DNA from: an uncultured Bacteroidales bacterium
GTDB lineage: Bacteria > Bacteroidota > Bacteroidia > Bacteroidales > G3-4614
Assembly (NCBI GenBank): GCA_949297125.1
Contig: CASFRS010000020.1
Location: forward strand, 1-64,000
Reading direction: 5' to 3'
DNA: 64,000 nt
How positions within the stretch are numbered: position 1 is the stretch's first letter; each line of letters opens with the position of its first letter. Made by a program: the position numbers and the translations under genes. Below, piece by piece: positions 54,434-63,029 of the stretch. Below the pieces are notes generated by a model. That model was not told the origin of the DNA. It was given only the letters and a program-made list of their open reading frames with translations, and did no database searches.

Positions 54434-55852
54434 TTATTCCTTTTTTATATTGCTTCTGTAATAGTCGTAAAGGCCGAGAACCTTATCCACATAAGCCGAA
54501 GTCTCCACACCCTTGAAAACCCCGAAACGGCATACGGGGTCGTTGTAATATTCCGGATTATTCTTCATAAGGATTGCCTTGCCTACGTTGTCGTTCCAGA
54601 CTTCGGGGTTCATGCCGTACTTGTCGGCAAGGGCAATGGCGTCCAGAACGTGCCCTATGCCGGAATTGTACGAGGCTATGATGAATTTCAGCCGTTCGTC
54701 CTTGTCCTTGACCCTCCCGGCGAACGACCGTTCGAGCGAGGCTATGTATCGGCAGGCTGCGGCAATATTGTGTTCGTTGCTGTCCGTGTCCCAGCCTTCA
54801 TCGCTGAACCCTTTTGCCGTTTGGGGCATAAGCTGCATTATTCCCCTTGCTCCTGCCCAGGAAACAAGAGTGGAATCGAACTTCGATTCCGAGTAGGCCA
54901 TGGCCGCAAGCAGTTTCCAGTCCCAACCGATTGTGGCGGCGTACTTCTTGAACAGGTCGTCGTATGGCGAAATTATGCCGTCCTTGAGCGAAATGGCCGA
55001 TCCGGCTGTCGATATGCGGGAGTGTCCGAATTTGTTTATCCTGAAATATTTCCTCATATCGGACAGATACTTCTTTTCAAGATTGTTGGCCTTGACCCAC
55101 GAGTCGATGCTGTCGGCCAGTTCGCTGTTCTTCTTCATTACCAGCCATGCGCTGCGCTGTTCAAAACTTACATTGACCGATATGTCTATGTTCCTGTACA
55201 CCCCTTTGTACAGAGTGGCGGTAAGGTTGTCGGCGATAGTGTAGTCTATTTCCCCCTTTGCAACAGCATCTATAAACTCGTCGATAGAGGCTGCCGTGTC
55301 GTTAATGGCGTATTTCATGGTTATCTTCCCGCCGAGCTCCTTGCCCAGGTTCTGTGTCCGCAGTTCGTACTTCGAGCCTCTCTCGACATAAACGGTTTTC
55401 CCGATAAGGTCCGGAACCCGGTCCAGTCTCGACGTGTCCCTGCGCTGTACGAGAACCTGATGCGTAACAGTTTCGGGCCCGCAATATCTGAAAAGGAACT
55501 TCCTCCTGAGCAGGACAGGCATGTCGTAGGCTATTACATCCCCTTTGCCCTCGCGCAGGAGTTCGGTAAGTTCTTCAAACTTGTTGGCCGTAACTATTTC
55601 CATTTCCAGGCCGTGCAGGTCGGCGAACTGTTTGGCCAGGCTGTATTCGTACCCCATCTCTTTGTTGCGGTATATGAAATACGATGTGGGATTGTACATG
55701 GTGATGACCCTTATTACTCCCGACTCTTTGATTTCGCACCAGTTCCTTGCTTTGCTTTTCCTTTGTCTGTCGCTTCTGTTGCAACTGCCGATTGCGAGCA
55801 AGGCCGCCAGGGCGGAAAACAAAAATATCAGGCTGAAAGCTTTGAATTTCAT
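54434..55852 (-). CDS. mltF: membrane-bound lytic transglycosylase F
   Basis: The 472-residue lipoprotein (lipobox A-I-G-S-C, Cys24) has a periplasmic solute-binding domain (about residues 40-270: V-I-R-V-I-T-M-Y-N-P and G-K-T-V-Y-V-E-R-G-S-K-Y-E-L). An SLT lysozyme-like domain follows (about 300-440), with catalytic Glu in A-Y-S-E-S-K-F-D-S and G-A-R-G-I-M-Q-L-M-P-Q-T-A. It cleaves glycan strands to anhydro products. It is followed by a divergent acyltransferase gene and preceded by the deformylase gene. Confidence 0.93.
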   Translation of the reverse strand: MKFKAFSLIFLFSALAALLAIGSCNRSDRQRKSKARNWCEIKESGVIRVITMYNPTSYFIYRNKEMGYEYSLAKQFADLHGLEMEIVTANKFEELTELLREGKGDVIAYDMPVLLRRKFLFRYCGPETVTHQVLVQRRDTSRLDRVPDLIGKTVYVERGSKYELRTQNLGKELGGKITMKYAINDTAASIDEFIDAVAKGEIDYTIADNLTATLYKGVYRNIDISVNVSFEQRSAWLVMKKNSELADSIDSWVKANNLEKKYLSDMRKYFRINKFGHSRISTAGSAISLKDGIISPYDDLFKKYAATIGWDWKLLAAMAYSESKFDSTLVSWAGARGIMQLMPQTAKGFSDEGWDTDSNEHNIAAACRYIASLERSFAGRVKDKDERLKFIIASYNSGIGHVLDAIALADKYGMNPEVWNDNVGKAILMKNNPEYYNDPVCRFGVFKGVETSAYVDKVLGLYDYYRSNIKKE

Positions 55853-55947
55853 CAGGCTGGGAAATTGAATGGTGTAACAATAAAACGTGTAGCATCATGA
55901 ACCGGAAGCACTACCCGGCAGCTAACCGCTGTCGGGTGGCATCGCAT

Positions 55948-56574
55948 CTATTGCACGCTTTCCGTTTCAGAGGCTATATCGGTATAAAGACGCCCGTTCA
56001 GGTGATCCGTTTCGTGCTGGAATATTACGGCGGTATAACCCGACACGGTTTCTTCTCTTTCTTCAAAGGTCTTGCTGTCGCGATAGCGGAGGGTTATTTC
56101 GGCCGCCCTTGCAACGCGCCCCCTCATTCCCGGAACCGACAGGCACCCCTCGATTCCCGATATTTTGTTCCCGGAGTAAAAAACAATCTCCGGATTGACA
56201 TATACTTCAAACGGCTCGCCCTCTTTGTCGAAACGTTGTACCGCAATTATCCTGCGCAGTATCCCTACCTGAGGTGCGGCAATTCCCACACCTTCATTAT
56301 CGGGGTCATTTACAGTGGCCAGCATGCGGTTTACGAGAAGGGAAAAATCGGGCGAAGTGAGCATCTCTTCCTGAACCGCAGCCGATTTGCTGCGCAGCAA
56401 TACCGAATCGGCTGGGTTATCGACGGTGTACAGACGCATTATGCCCGTCCCGCCGGCATGGATTACCAGCAGTTCATTTTCCGAAAACACTCCGGTTACC
56501 GATTTACACCCCGAGAACGCACACATTGCACTGAAAAATATACTTAACGGTAATAGTTTTAAGCGAAAAGACAT
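55948..56574 (-). CDS. def: peptide deformylase with lipoprotein signal
   Basis: All three deformylase motifs are present: G-V-G-I-A-A-P-Q near residues 95-102, E-G-C-L-S at 142-146 and Q-H-E-T-D-H at 186-191. The N-terminus has a signal segment and lipobox (F-S-G-C, Cys23), so the enzyme should lie outside the cytoplasm. A GGAGG site precedes the ATG at 56574, which fixes the start, and the signal is part of the protein. Cytoplasmic deformylases act on new proteins; the target of an exported form is unclear. The order is deformylase, then mltF downstream. Confidence 0.9.
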   Translation of the reverse strand: MSFRLKLLPLSIFFSAMCAFSGCKSVTGVFSENELLVIHAGGTGIMRLYTVDNPADSVLLRSKSAAVQEEMLTSPDFSLLVNRMLATVNDPDNEGVGIAAPQVGILRRIIAVQRFDKEGEPFEVYVNPEIVFYSGNKISGIEGCLSVPGMRGRVARAAEITLRYRDSKTFEEREETVSGYTAVIFQHETDHLNGRLYTDIASETESVQ

Positions 56575-56749
56575 AACCCCTCCAATAAATAAAACATAAA
56601 ACAAGAAATGCCGGATTCCCTGCCGGCGGTATGCCGTGTCTTTCTCCTCGCTTGTCCGGTCTGCGGGTCGGAACGGCCGGCACCACTTTGCTGCCTGTGG
56701 CAGCGAAGACAGGCCTCACTCGGCATAATCAAATTAAAACTCTGTTTTA

Positions 56750-56780
56750 TTTGCTTCTGCTCTCGTTTGCACTATCTTTG
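56750..56780 (+). promoter_or_regulatory. promoter of the Dabb-amylase unit
   Basis: TTTG (56750-56753) and TATCTTTG (56773-56780) are 19 bases apart. The start codon of the Dabb gene follows 104 bases downstream, leaving a leader of about 95 bases. Confidence 0.8.
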
Positions 56781-56883
56781 CAGGTTGAACGATGACAGTC
56801 TGCAGCGGGCTGCCCCGCGATATGCGTAAAAATGAGTCCCGCCTCTGGCTGTCGCTAACACAAAGATACAAATATAAATTAAA

Positions 56884-57183
56884 ATGGTAAAGCACATAGT
56901 ATTATTTAAGGTAAAGGAGTTCCCTACTCCCGAAGAGAAGCGGGCTTTGCTCGAACGGTTCCGCGATGCCCTGTTGGCACTGCCTCCCAAGATTCCCTAT
57001 CTCGTATCGATAGAAGCCCAGATAAATGAAAACCCGGCCGAAAGTTTCGACCTGGCGCTGACAACCGTATTTGAGAATTTCGACGACCTTGCGGCTTATG
57101 CCGTCCATCCCGACCATGTGGCGGCCGCGTCCATATTCAAGTCGGCGGCTGCTGGCAGGGCGTGCGTTGATTATACATTTTGA
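56884..57183 (+). CDS. Dabb (stress-responsive A/B barrel) domain protein
   Basis: The 99-residue product has the Dabb fold: M-V-K-H-I-V-L-F-K-V-K at the first strand, then D-L-A-L-T-T-V-F-E-N-F-D-D-L-A-A-Y and H-P-D-H. Small dimeric proteins of this fold have varied and mostly unknown roles. Its stop lies 17 bases before the amylase ATG, so the two are co-transcribed; no shared task is known. Confidence 0.88.
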   Translation: MVKHIVLFKVKEFPTPEEKRALLERFRDALLALPPKIPYLVSIEAQINENPAESFDLALTTVFENFDDLAAYAVHPDHVAAASIFKSAAAGRACVDYTF

Positions 57184-57200
57184 GTTTTGAAACGGAGCAG

Positions 57201-58880
57201 ATGGAGAGGATAGTGATATATCAGGTGTTGACGAGGTTGTTCGGCAATACCGATTCGACCTGCAAGCCTTCGGGTACGATAGAGGAGAACGGTTGCGGCA
57301 AGTTTGCCGACTTTACCGATGCAATACTCAAGTCCATCAAGGAGTTGAGCGTAACCCATATATGGTATACGGGAGTAATAGAACATGCAACGGCAACGGA
57401 CTATTCGCGATACGGCATAACCCCCGACAACAAGTATGTCGTAAAAGGTCTGGCCGGCAGTCCGTATGCGATAAAAGACTATTACGACGTGGACCCCGAC
57501 CTTGCGACGGACGTTCCGGACAGGATGCGGGAATTCGAGCAGCTTGTCGGGCGCACGCATGCTGCGGGAATGAAGGTGATAATCGATTTTGTGCCCAACC
57601 ACGTGGCCCGCAGGTACGATTCCGATTCCACACCCTCCGACAGGCGTCCCATAGGAGCAGACGACAATACTAAACTGAACTTCTCATCCTCAAACAATTT
57701 CTATTATATGCCCGGGACTAAATTTTCCCCCACGTTTTATATAGGCGAGGGGAAGACCCGCTATAGCGAGTCCCCGGCCAAGGTAACCGGTAACGACTGC
57801 TTTACCCCGTCCCCGTCGGTAAACGACTGGTACGAGACAGTAAAACTCAACTACGGAATAGACTACATGAGCGGAACGAAACATTTCTGTCCATGCCCCG
57901 ATACGTGGATAAAAATGCGCGATATCCTGCTGTTTTGGGCGTCCAAAGGTGTGGACGCATTCCGTTGCGACATGGCAGAAATGGTCCCTGTAGAGTTCTG
58001 GCAGTGGTGCATAGCCGAGGTGAAACAGGCGTACCCCGAGATTATTTTCATAGCAGAAGTGTACAATCCGCTGTTGTACAGGTCGTATACCGAAACAGGC
58101 GGGTTCGACTACCTGTACGACAAGGTCGGGCTGTACGATACGTTGCGTGCCGTATTGACCGGGATGCGTTCGGCCGAAGCCATAACATGGTGGTGGCAGT
58201 CGTTGGGCGAGAAACTGAAGGACAACATGCTGCATTTTACCGAGAACCATGACGAACAACGCATGGCTTCGCCCCAGTTTGCCGGAGACGCCCAACGGGC
58301 TTTCCCGCTCTTTGCCCTGTCGGCACTTGTAGACAGGTGTCCCGTAATGCTCTATTTCGGGCAGGAACTGGGCGAGAAGGGGACCGACGCCGAAGGCTTC
58401 AGCGGTGCGGACGGAAGGACAACGATATTCGACTATTGGAGTCTGTCAACCGTAAGGAAATGGGTGTCAAAGGGTGTCAGGGGACTTTCGCCTAAAGAAA
58501 AGGCCCTGCGGAACAGATACAAGAAACTGCTCGCCGTGGCAACCCGCGAGAAGGGAATAGCCGAAGGCGGGTTCTTCGACATGATGTATGCCAACCACAA
58601 CGTGCCCGGCTTCGACATATCGCGCAACTATCTCTTTGCCCGTCGTTCGGAGGAGGCTCTGTACATTATATGTACCTGTTTCGGTCCCGGTTCCGTAAGC
58701 GCCGACATACGCATCCCGTCGCACATGTTTGAATACTGGGACATGGAAGAGGGCGATTATCAGTGTACCGAACTTTTTACCGGAGAATCGCGGCAGGCGG
58801 CCATTCTTCCCGACGGAGCGTTCGGTATAGCCGCATCCCCTTACAGTACAACAGTTTGGAAATGCGTCAGAAAAAAATAG
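57201..58880 (+). CDS. cytoplasmic alpha-amylase family glycoside hydrolase (GH13)
   Basis: The 559-residue product has the four GH13 regions: D-F-V-P-N-H (129-134), D-A-F-R-C-D with nucleophile Asp257, I-A-E-V with acid Glu286, and E-N-H-D with His350-Asp351. There is no signal peptide, so it acts inside the cell on maltodextrins or glycogen. The ATG at 57201 is chosen over a TTG at 57180 because GGAG precedes it and homologues begin near M-x-x-I-V-I-Y-Q-V. The start overlaps nothing but lies close behind the Dabb gene. Confidence 0.88.
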   Translation: MERIVIYQVLTRLFGNTDSTCKPSGTIEENGCGKFADFTDAILKSIKELSVTHIWYTGVIEHATATDYSRYGITPDNKYVVKGLAGSPYAIKDYYDVDPDLATDVPDRMREFEQLVGRTHAAGMKVIIDFVPNHVARRYDSDSTPSDRRPIGADDNTKLNFSSSNNFYYMPGTKFSPTFYIGEGKTRYSESPAKVTGNDCFTPSPSVNDWYETVKLNYGIDYMSGTKHFCPCPDTWIKMRDILLFWASKGVDAFRCDMAEMVPVEFWQWCIAEVKQAYPEIIFIAEVYNPLLYRSYTETGGFDYLYDKVGLYDTLRAVLTGMRSAEAITWWWQSLGEKLKDNMLHFTENHDEQRMASPQFAGDAQRAFPLFALSALVDRCPVMLYFGQELGEKGTDAEGFSGADGRTTIFDYWSLSTVRKWVSKGVRGLSPKEKALRNRYKKLLAVATREKGIAEGGFFDMMYANHNVPGFDISRNYLFARRSEEALYIICTCFGPGSVSADIRIPSHMFEYWDMEEGDYQCTELFTGESRQAAILPDGAFGIAASPYSTTVWKCVRKK

Positions 58881-58913
58881 AAAAATAAAACAAAAAGAAC
58901 CGCAGTAAATTAT

Positions 58914-58921
58914 TACTTTTG
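58914..58921 (+). promoter_or_regulatory. -7 element of prs
   Basis: TACTTTTG lies 40 bases before the start codon. The -33 region is A-rich without a clear TTTG. Confidence 0.5.
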
Positions 58922-58960
58922 CAGTTCCAAGTATAACAAACGGTAAACCAAATAATCTAT

Positions 58961-59899
58961 ATGGTAAAAGAAGCTCCGGTGAAAGTATTTGCAGGGACAA
59001 ATACGCGCCAATTGGCCGAAAAAATATGCAACAGTTTAGGGTGTCCGCTCGGAAATATGAATATACAGCATTTTGCCGACGGCGAGTTTGTGGTATCGTT
59101 CGAGGAGTCGATAAGGGGATGCGAGGTCTATCTGGTACAGTCCACTTTCCCCAATTCCGACAACCTTATGGAACTTCTGTTGATGATAGACGCGGCGAAA
59201 CGCGCATCGGCGAAATCGGTAATAGCCGTAGTCCCGTATTTCGGCTGGGCACGTCAGGACAGGAAGGACAAACCCCGCGTGTCGATAGCCGCAAAACTCA
59301 TAGCCGACCTGTTGAGCGTAGCCGGAATAGACCGTCTCATAACCATGGACCTGCACGCCGACCAGATACAAGGTTTCTTCAATGTGCCGGTAGACCACCT
59401 TTATGCGTCGTCCGAGTTCGTCAAGTACATAGCTTCCCTCAAACTCAAGGATATGGTAATAGCTTCTCCCGATGTCGGTGGCTCGAAGCGTGCCAACTCG
59501 TATGCCAAATACTTCGGCGTGCCTTTGGTATTGTGCCACAAGTCGAGGGCAAAGGCCAACGAAGTGGAGAGCATGACAGTAATAGGCGATGTGCAGGACA
59601 AGAATGTGATATTGGTGGACGATATGGTTGATACGGCAGGGACGATAACCAAAGCGGCCGACCTTATGATTGACCGCGGGGCGAAATCGGTACGTGCACT
59701 GGCAAGCCACGCTGTAATGTCCGACCCCGCATCGCAGAGGGTAACCGATTCAAAAATGACGGAGATGATATTTACCGACAGCATACCGTTCAACAAGAAC
59801 TGCCCCAAGGTACATATAATAAGTATTGCCGATATGTTTGCCGAGACAATACGCAGGGCGCACAACAACGAATCGATAAGTTCGCAGTACATAATCTGA
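58961..59899 (+). CDS. prs: ribose-phosphate pyrophosphokinase
   Basis: Prs makes PRPP from ribose-5-phosphate and ATP, feeding nucleotide, His and Trp synthesis. The 312-residue product has K-V-F-A-G-T-N-T, Y-F-G-W-A-R-Q-D-R, the metal/ATP region T-M-D-L-H-A-D-Q-I-Q and the PRPP loop I-L-V-D-D-M-V-D-T-A-G-T-I. By reading its codons, 22 of 25 isoleucines are ATA. It is a single gene, ended by the terminator at 59955. Confidence 0.97.
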   Translation: MVKEAPVKVFAGTNTRQLAEKICNSLGCPLGNMNIQHFADGEFVVSFEESIRGCEVYLVQSTFPNSDNLMELLLMIDAAKRASAKSVIAVVPYFGWARQDRKDKPRVSIAAKLIADLLSVAGIDRLITMDLHADQIQGFFNVPVDHLYASSEFVKYIASLKLKDMVIASPDVGGSKRANSYAKYFGVPLVLCHKSRAKANEVESMTVIGDVQDKNVILVDDMVDTAGTITKAADLMIDRGAKSVRALASHAVMSDPASQRVTDSKMTEMIFTDSIPFNKNCPKVHIISIADMFAETIRRAHNNESISSQYII

Positions 59900-59954
59900 C
59901 AATATCGGATTGCTGGTTCAAGAAACGGACTGTTAAGATAAATAACAGTATAAA

Positions 59955-59989
59955 AGAGAAATTTCCTTAGGGGAAATTTCTCTTTTTTT
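59955..59989 (+). terminator. intrinsic terminator after prs
   Basis: AGAGAAATTTCC (59955-59966) pairs with GGAAATTTCTCT (59972-59983) and a run of T follows. Confidence 0.92.
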
Positions 59990-60099
59990 GTCCGTGAGGG
60001 ATGTATTTTGCTTGTGTGTATACTCTTGATATTTAGTGTATTAAAGTTCTTGTGATGCTAATTGTCGTGTAAAAATGGAACTAATTCCCGAAAAATGCG

Positions 60100-60107
60100 T
60101 ACTTTTG
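60100..60107 (+). promoter_or_regulatory. -7 element of the PCMD lipoprotein gene
   Basis: TACTTTTG lies 26 bases before the start codon. No -33 match at the standard spacing. Confidence 0.5.
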
Positions 60108-60132
60108 CGCACCGATACAAAAAAACAATCAT

Positions 60133-61344
60133 ATGAAACTTCTGAGAAAAGAATTTATGCGTTTGGCGGTATTTATATTCACGGCAACCGCACTTGCCGG
60201 GTGTATAAAAGACGAACTGCCCAACGCGGAAGCGGACATATTGGACGTGGTATTGAGCGGCGAAGACAATGAACGCATATTGACAAAAAAGATAGATTTG
60301 AATTCGGTAACGATATTTGTCGACCCAGCATTCAACGTAAGCAACATAACCCCGGTATATATCCTGTCGGAAGGTGCACGCATAACCGAGGGGGGCGACA
60401 TAACCGACTTTACTTCTCCCCGGAATGTAAAAGTCCTGTCGGAAGACGGCAAATGGAGCAAGACGTACAGGGTTATATTTGCTGCAATGAAGCTTCCCAC
60501 GGAGTACAGATTCGATTATTGGGAGCAGAAGAGCAGCAACCGGAATTATGAAGAGGCTTTTGAACGGGTAGACAACGGGTACGGCGAAATAACGAACCTG
60601 TATATGTGGGCATCCGGAAATTCCGGATATGCGATAGCCAACTCGAAAGCTCCAGCAAACGGTTATCCCACATTCAAAACTCCCGATTGCCAGGAGGGTC
60701 TTTATGCCGCATGCATGCAGACACTGTGGGTAGGGCCGGCAGGGCAGGGCAGTCCTATTGCGGCCGGCAGTCTCTTTATCGGAGAGTTCTCCGGGAAGGG
60801 GATAAACATAATGCGCGAGCCGATGAAAGCGACGCGTTTCGGCCTTCCGTTCGACAAGAAACCCAAAACGTTCAAATTCTGGTTCAAGTACAAGTCGGCA
60901 GGCGACATGTATACGTACGACAGCGACGGGAACAAGACCGGATTGTACCCCGACCCGCTTACGGGCGACACGCGCGATTACTGTGCGGCATACGCAATCC
61001 TCTTCGACAACGTAAAGGCTGCCGAGATTGACCCCGAACACCGCAATTACCTTGACGGCAATTCTATCCTGTCGAGCGAGGCGGAGGTCGGCAGGGCGAT
61101 ACTTACCGACAATGACAAGTTCGGGACAGGCGATGCTTACATGTACAAGGAGATTCCCTTCACGTACAGCAAGAACGTCGATCCCGACAGGTTGAAAAAC
61201 TACGAATACAGCCTGGCGATAGTGTTCTCGTCGAGTTACTACGGTGCCAGTTTCATCGGTGCGCTGGGAAGCATAATGTGGGTAGACAACGTAACATTGG
61301 AATGCTATCCCGAAGAGCCGGGAACAGGAGGAGTTAATCAGTAA
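60133..61344 (+). CDS. PCMD-domain lipoprotein
   Basis: The 403-residue product has a lipobox A-L-A-G-C (Cys24) and then an Ig-like N-terminal part (about 30-115). The putative carbohydrate metabolism domain (PCMD) follows from about 125, with F-D-Y-W-E, the lectin-like jelly roll F-W-F-K-Y-K-S-A-G-D and the closing M-W-V-D-N-V-T-L-E. It is probably a surface glycan-binding lipoprotein. The next gene, a barrel protein, is 20 bases downstream. Confidence 0.82.
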   Translation: MKLLRKEFMRLAVFIFTATALAGCIKDELPNAEADILDVVLSGEDNERILTKKIDLNSVTIFVDPAFNVSNITPVYILSEGARITEGGDITDFTSPRNVKVLSEDGKWSKTYRVIFAAMKLPTEYRFDYWEQKSSNRNYEEAFERVDNGYGEITNLYMWASGNSGYAIANSKAPANGYPTFKTPDCQEGLYAACMQTLWVGPAGQGSPIAAGSLFIGEFSGKGINIMREPMKATRFGLPFDKKPKTFKFWFKYKSAGDMYTYDSDGNKTGLYPDPLTGDTRDYCAAYAILFDNVKAAEIDPEHRNYLDGNSILSSEAEVGRAILTDNDKFGTGDAYMYKEIPFTYSKNVDPDRLKNYEYSLAIVFSSSYYGASFIGALGSIMWVDNVTLECYPEEPGTGGVNQ

Positions 61345-61364
61345 TGACCTAAAAAGCGAGAAAG

Positions 61365-62096
61365 ATGATAAAAAACAGTATAATGGCCATTGCCCTGTCG
61401 GTGATATCGGCAGTATATGGCAACATTGAAGCCAAAAATTTCGAGTTCAGCGCAAAAGCCGGAATCAATCTCGGGGGAACCTCCCCGATGGGACTGCCTG
61501 CCGAGATACGGGCAATAAACATGTTCAAGCCCACATTCGCATTCTCCATAGAGGGCGATGTAAAACGCAATTTCAACGAAAAGTGGGGGCTTATGGCAGG
61601 AATCCGCTTTGAAGTCAAGGGGATGTCTACCGATGCAACCGTCAAGAACTATCAGATACTCCTTCAGTACGAAGGTTCGCCGATAGAAGGGGTGTTTACC
61701 GGCAATGTCGAGACAAAAGTGAAGAACAGTTACATAACGATACCCATAGCGGCGGTATACGATATATCCAAGCGGTGGTCGCTCCGTTTCGGCGGGTACA
61801 TGTCGTTCATGGTGGACGGCGAGTTCTCGGGCAACGCATATAACGGCTACATGCACGACGGTTCGCCGATAGGCGAGAGGATAGACAACGTAGACGCCCC
61901 GTACGACTTTTCGGAAGACATGCGCAAGATCGACGCCGGGGTACTGGTAGGGGCCGACTTCGTAGCATACAAGCACCTGCTTATATACGGCGACCTGGCA
62001 TGGGGGTGCGTTCCTCTGTTCGATAAAGATTTTACGGCCCTGAGTTTCAATATGTACAACGTATATCTGAATCTCGGATTCGGATACCTATTCTGA
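61365..62096 (+). CDS. outer-membrane beta-barrel protein paired with the PCMD lipoprotein
   Basis: The 243-residue product has a signal peptide (MIKNSIMAIALSVISAVYG) and a small barrel: F-E-F-S-A-K-A-G-I-N-L-G-G, W-G-L-M-A-G-I-R-F-E-V-K-G, W-S-L-R-F-G-G-Y and the end Y-L-N-L-G-F-G-Y-L-F. PorT-like barrels are the nearest look-alikes. It probably works with the lipoprotein before it. The role is unknown. Confidence 0.75.
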   Translation: MIKNSIMAIALSVISAVYGNIEAKNFEFSAKAGINLGGTSPMGLPAEIRAINMFKPTFAFSIEGDVKRNFNEKWGLMAGIRFEVKGMSTDATVKNYQILLQYEGSPIEGVFTGNVETKVKNSYITIPIAAVYDISKRWSLRFGGYMSFMVDGEFSGNAYNGYMHDGSPIGERIDNVDAPYDFSEDMRKIDAGVLVGADFVAYKHLLIYGDLAWGCVPLFDKDFTALSFNMYNVYLNLGFGYLF

Positions 62097-62107
62097 TAAT
62101 AAACAAG

Positions 62108-63025
62108 ATGCCATTAAACATTCCGGTAAATCTTCCGGCAGTCAAACTCCTGCGGCAGGAGAACATCTTCGTCATGGATTCCCAGCGGGCCGAAAAACAG
62201 GATATCCGTCCGTTGCGGCTTGTAATCCTCAATCTCATGCCGCTGAAGATAACTACCGAAACGGACCTGATACGCCTTCTGTCCAATACCCCTTTGCAGA
62301 TAGAGGTGGATTTGATGAAAATATCCGGGCATGTTTCCAAAAATACGCCGATAGAGCACATGATGGCCTTTTACAAGGACTTCAACGCCATAAAAGGCGA
62401 TACGTACGACGGGATGATAATAACCGGCGCCCCTGTCGAGCAACTCGATTACGAACAGGTAAACTACTGGGACGAGTTGGAGGAGATTATGGATTGGGCG
62501 CGTACGCACGTAACATCCACGTTCTATATCTGCTGGGCGGCTCAGGCGGCACTTTACCATTATTACGGTATCCCCAAGTATCCGCTCGACTCCAAGCTGT
62601 TCGGCGTATTCAAGCATACCGTAAACGACAAGCAGAACCCTATATTCCGCGGGTTCGACGATGAATTTTACGTGCCGCACAGCCGCCATTCCGAAATACG
62701 CCGCTGCGACCTGTCAAAGTGTCCCGAACTGACAATCCTTTCCGAAAGCGACGGGGCAGGAGTGTACATGATAATGGCCCGCGGCGGGCGCGAGGTGTAT
62801 GTAACAGGCCATTCCGAATATTCGCCCAACACTTTGCGCGACGAATATTTCCGCGACAAGGAAAAAGGGTTGCCGATACAGATTCCGGAGAACTATTTCC
62901 CCGACAATGACCCGTCGCGCGAACCGGTAGTGAGGTGGAGAGCGCATGCAAACCTGTTGTTCACCAACTGGCTGAACTATTTCGTGTATCAGGAAACCCC
63001 GTACGATATAAAAACGATCAGGTAA
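62108..63025 (+). CDS. metA: homoserine O-acyltransferase, MetA type
   Basis: MetA activates homoserine for methionine synthesis. The 305-residue product contains I-L-N-L-M-P-L-K, T-G-A-P-V-E, the nucleophile Cys in Y-I-C-W-A-A-Q-A-A, and H-S-E-Y and H-S-R-H-S-E. The Glu after G-A-P-V is the residue reported to favour acetyl-CoA over succinyl-CoA in this family, so it is probably an O-acetyltransferase. It lies 11 bases after the barrel gene, and the U32 gene follows after 4 bases. Confidence 0.93.
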   Translation: MPLNIPVNLPAVKLLRQENIFVMDSQRAEKQDIRPLRLVILNLMPLKITTETDLIRLLSNTPLQIEVDLMKISGHVSKNTPIEHMMAFYKDFNAIKGDTYDGMIITGAPVEQLDYEQVNYWDELEEIMDWARTHVTSTFYICWAAQAALYHYYGIPKYPLDSKLFGVFKHTVNDKQNPIFRGFDDEFYVPHSRHSEIRRCDLSKCPELTILSESDGAGVYMIMARGGREVYVTGHSEYSPNTLRDEYFRDKEKGLPIQIPENYFPDNDPSREPVVRWRAHANLLFTNWLNYFVYQETPYDIKTIR

Positions 63026-63029
63026 AGGT

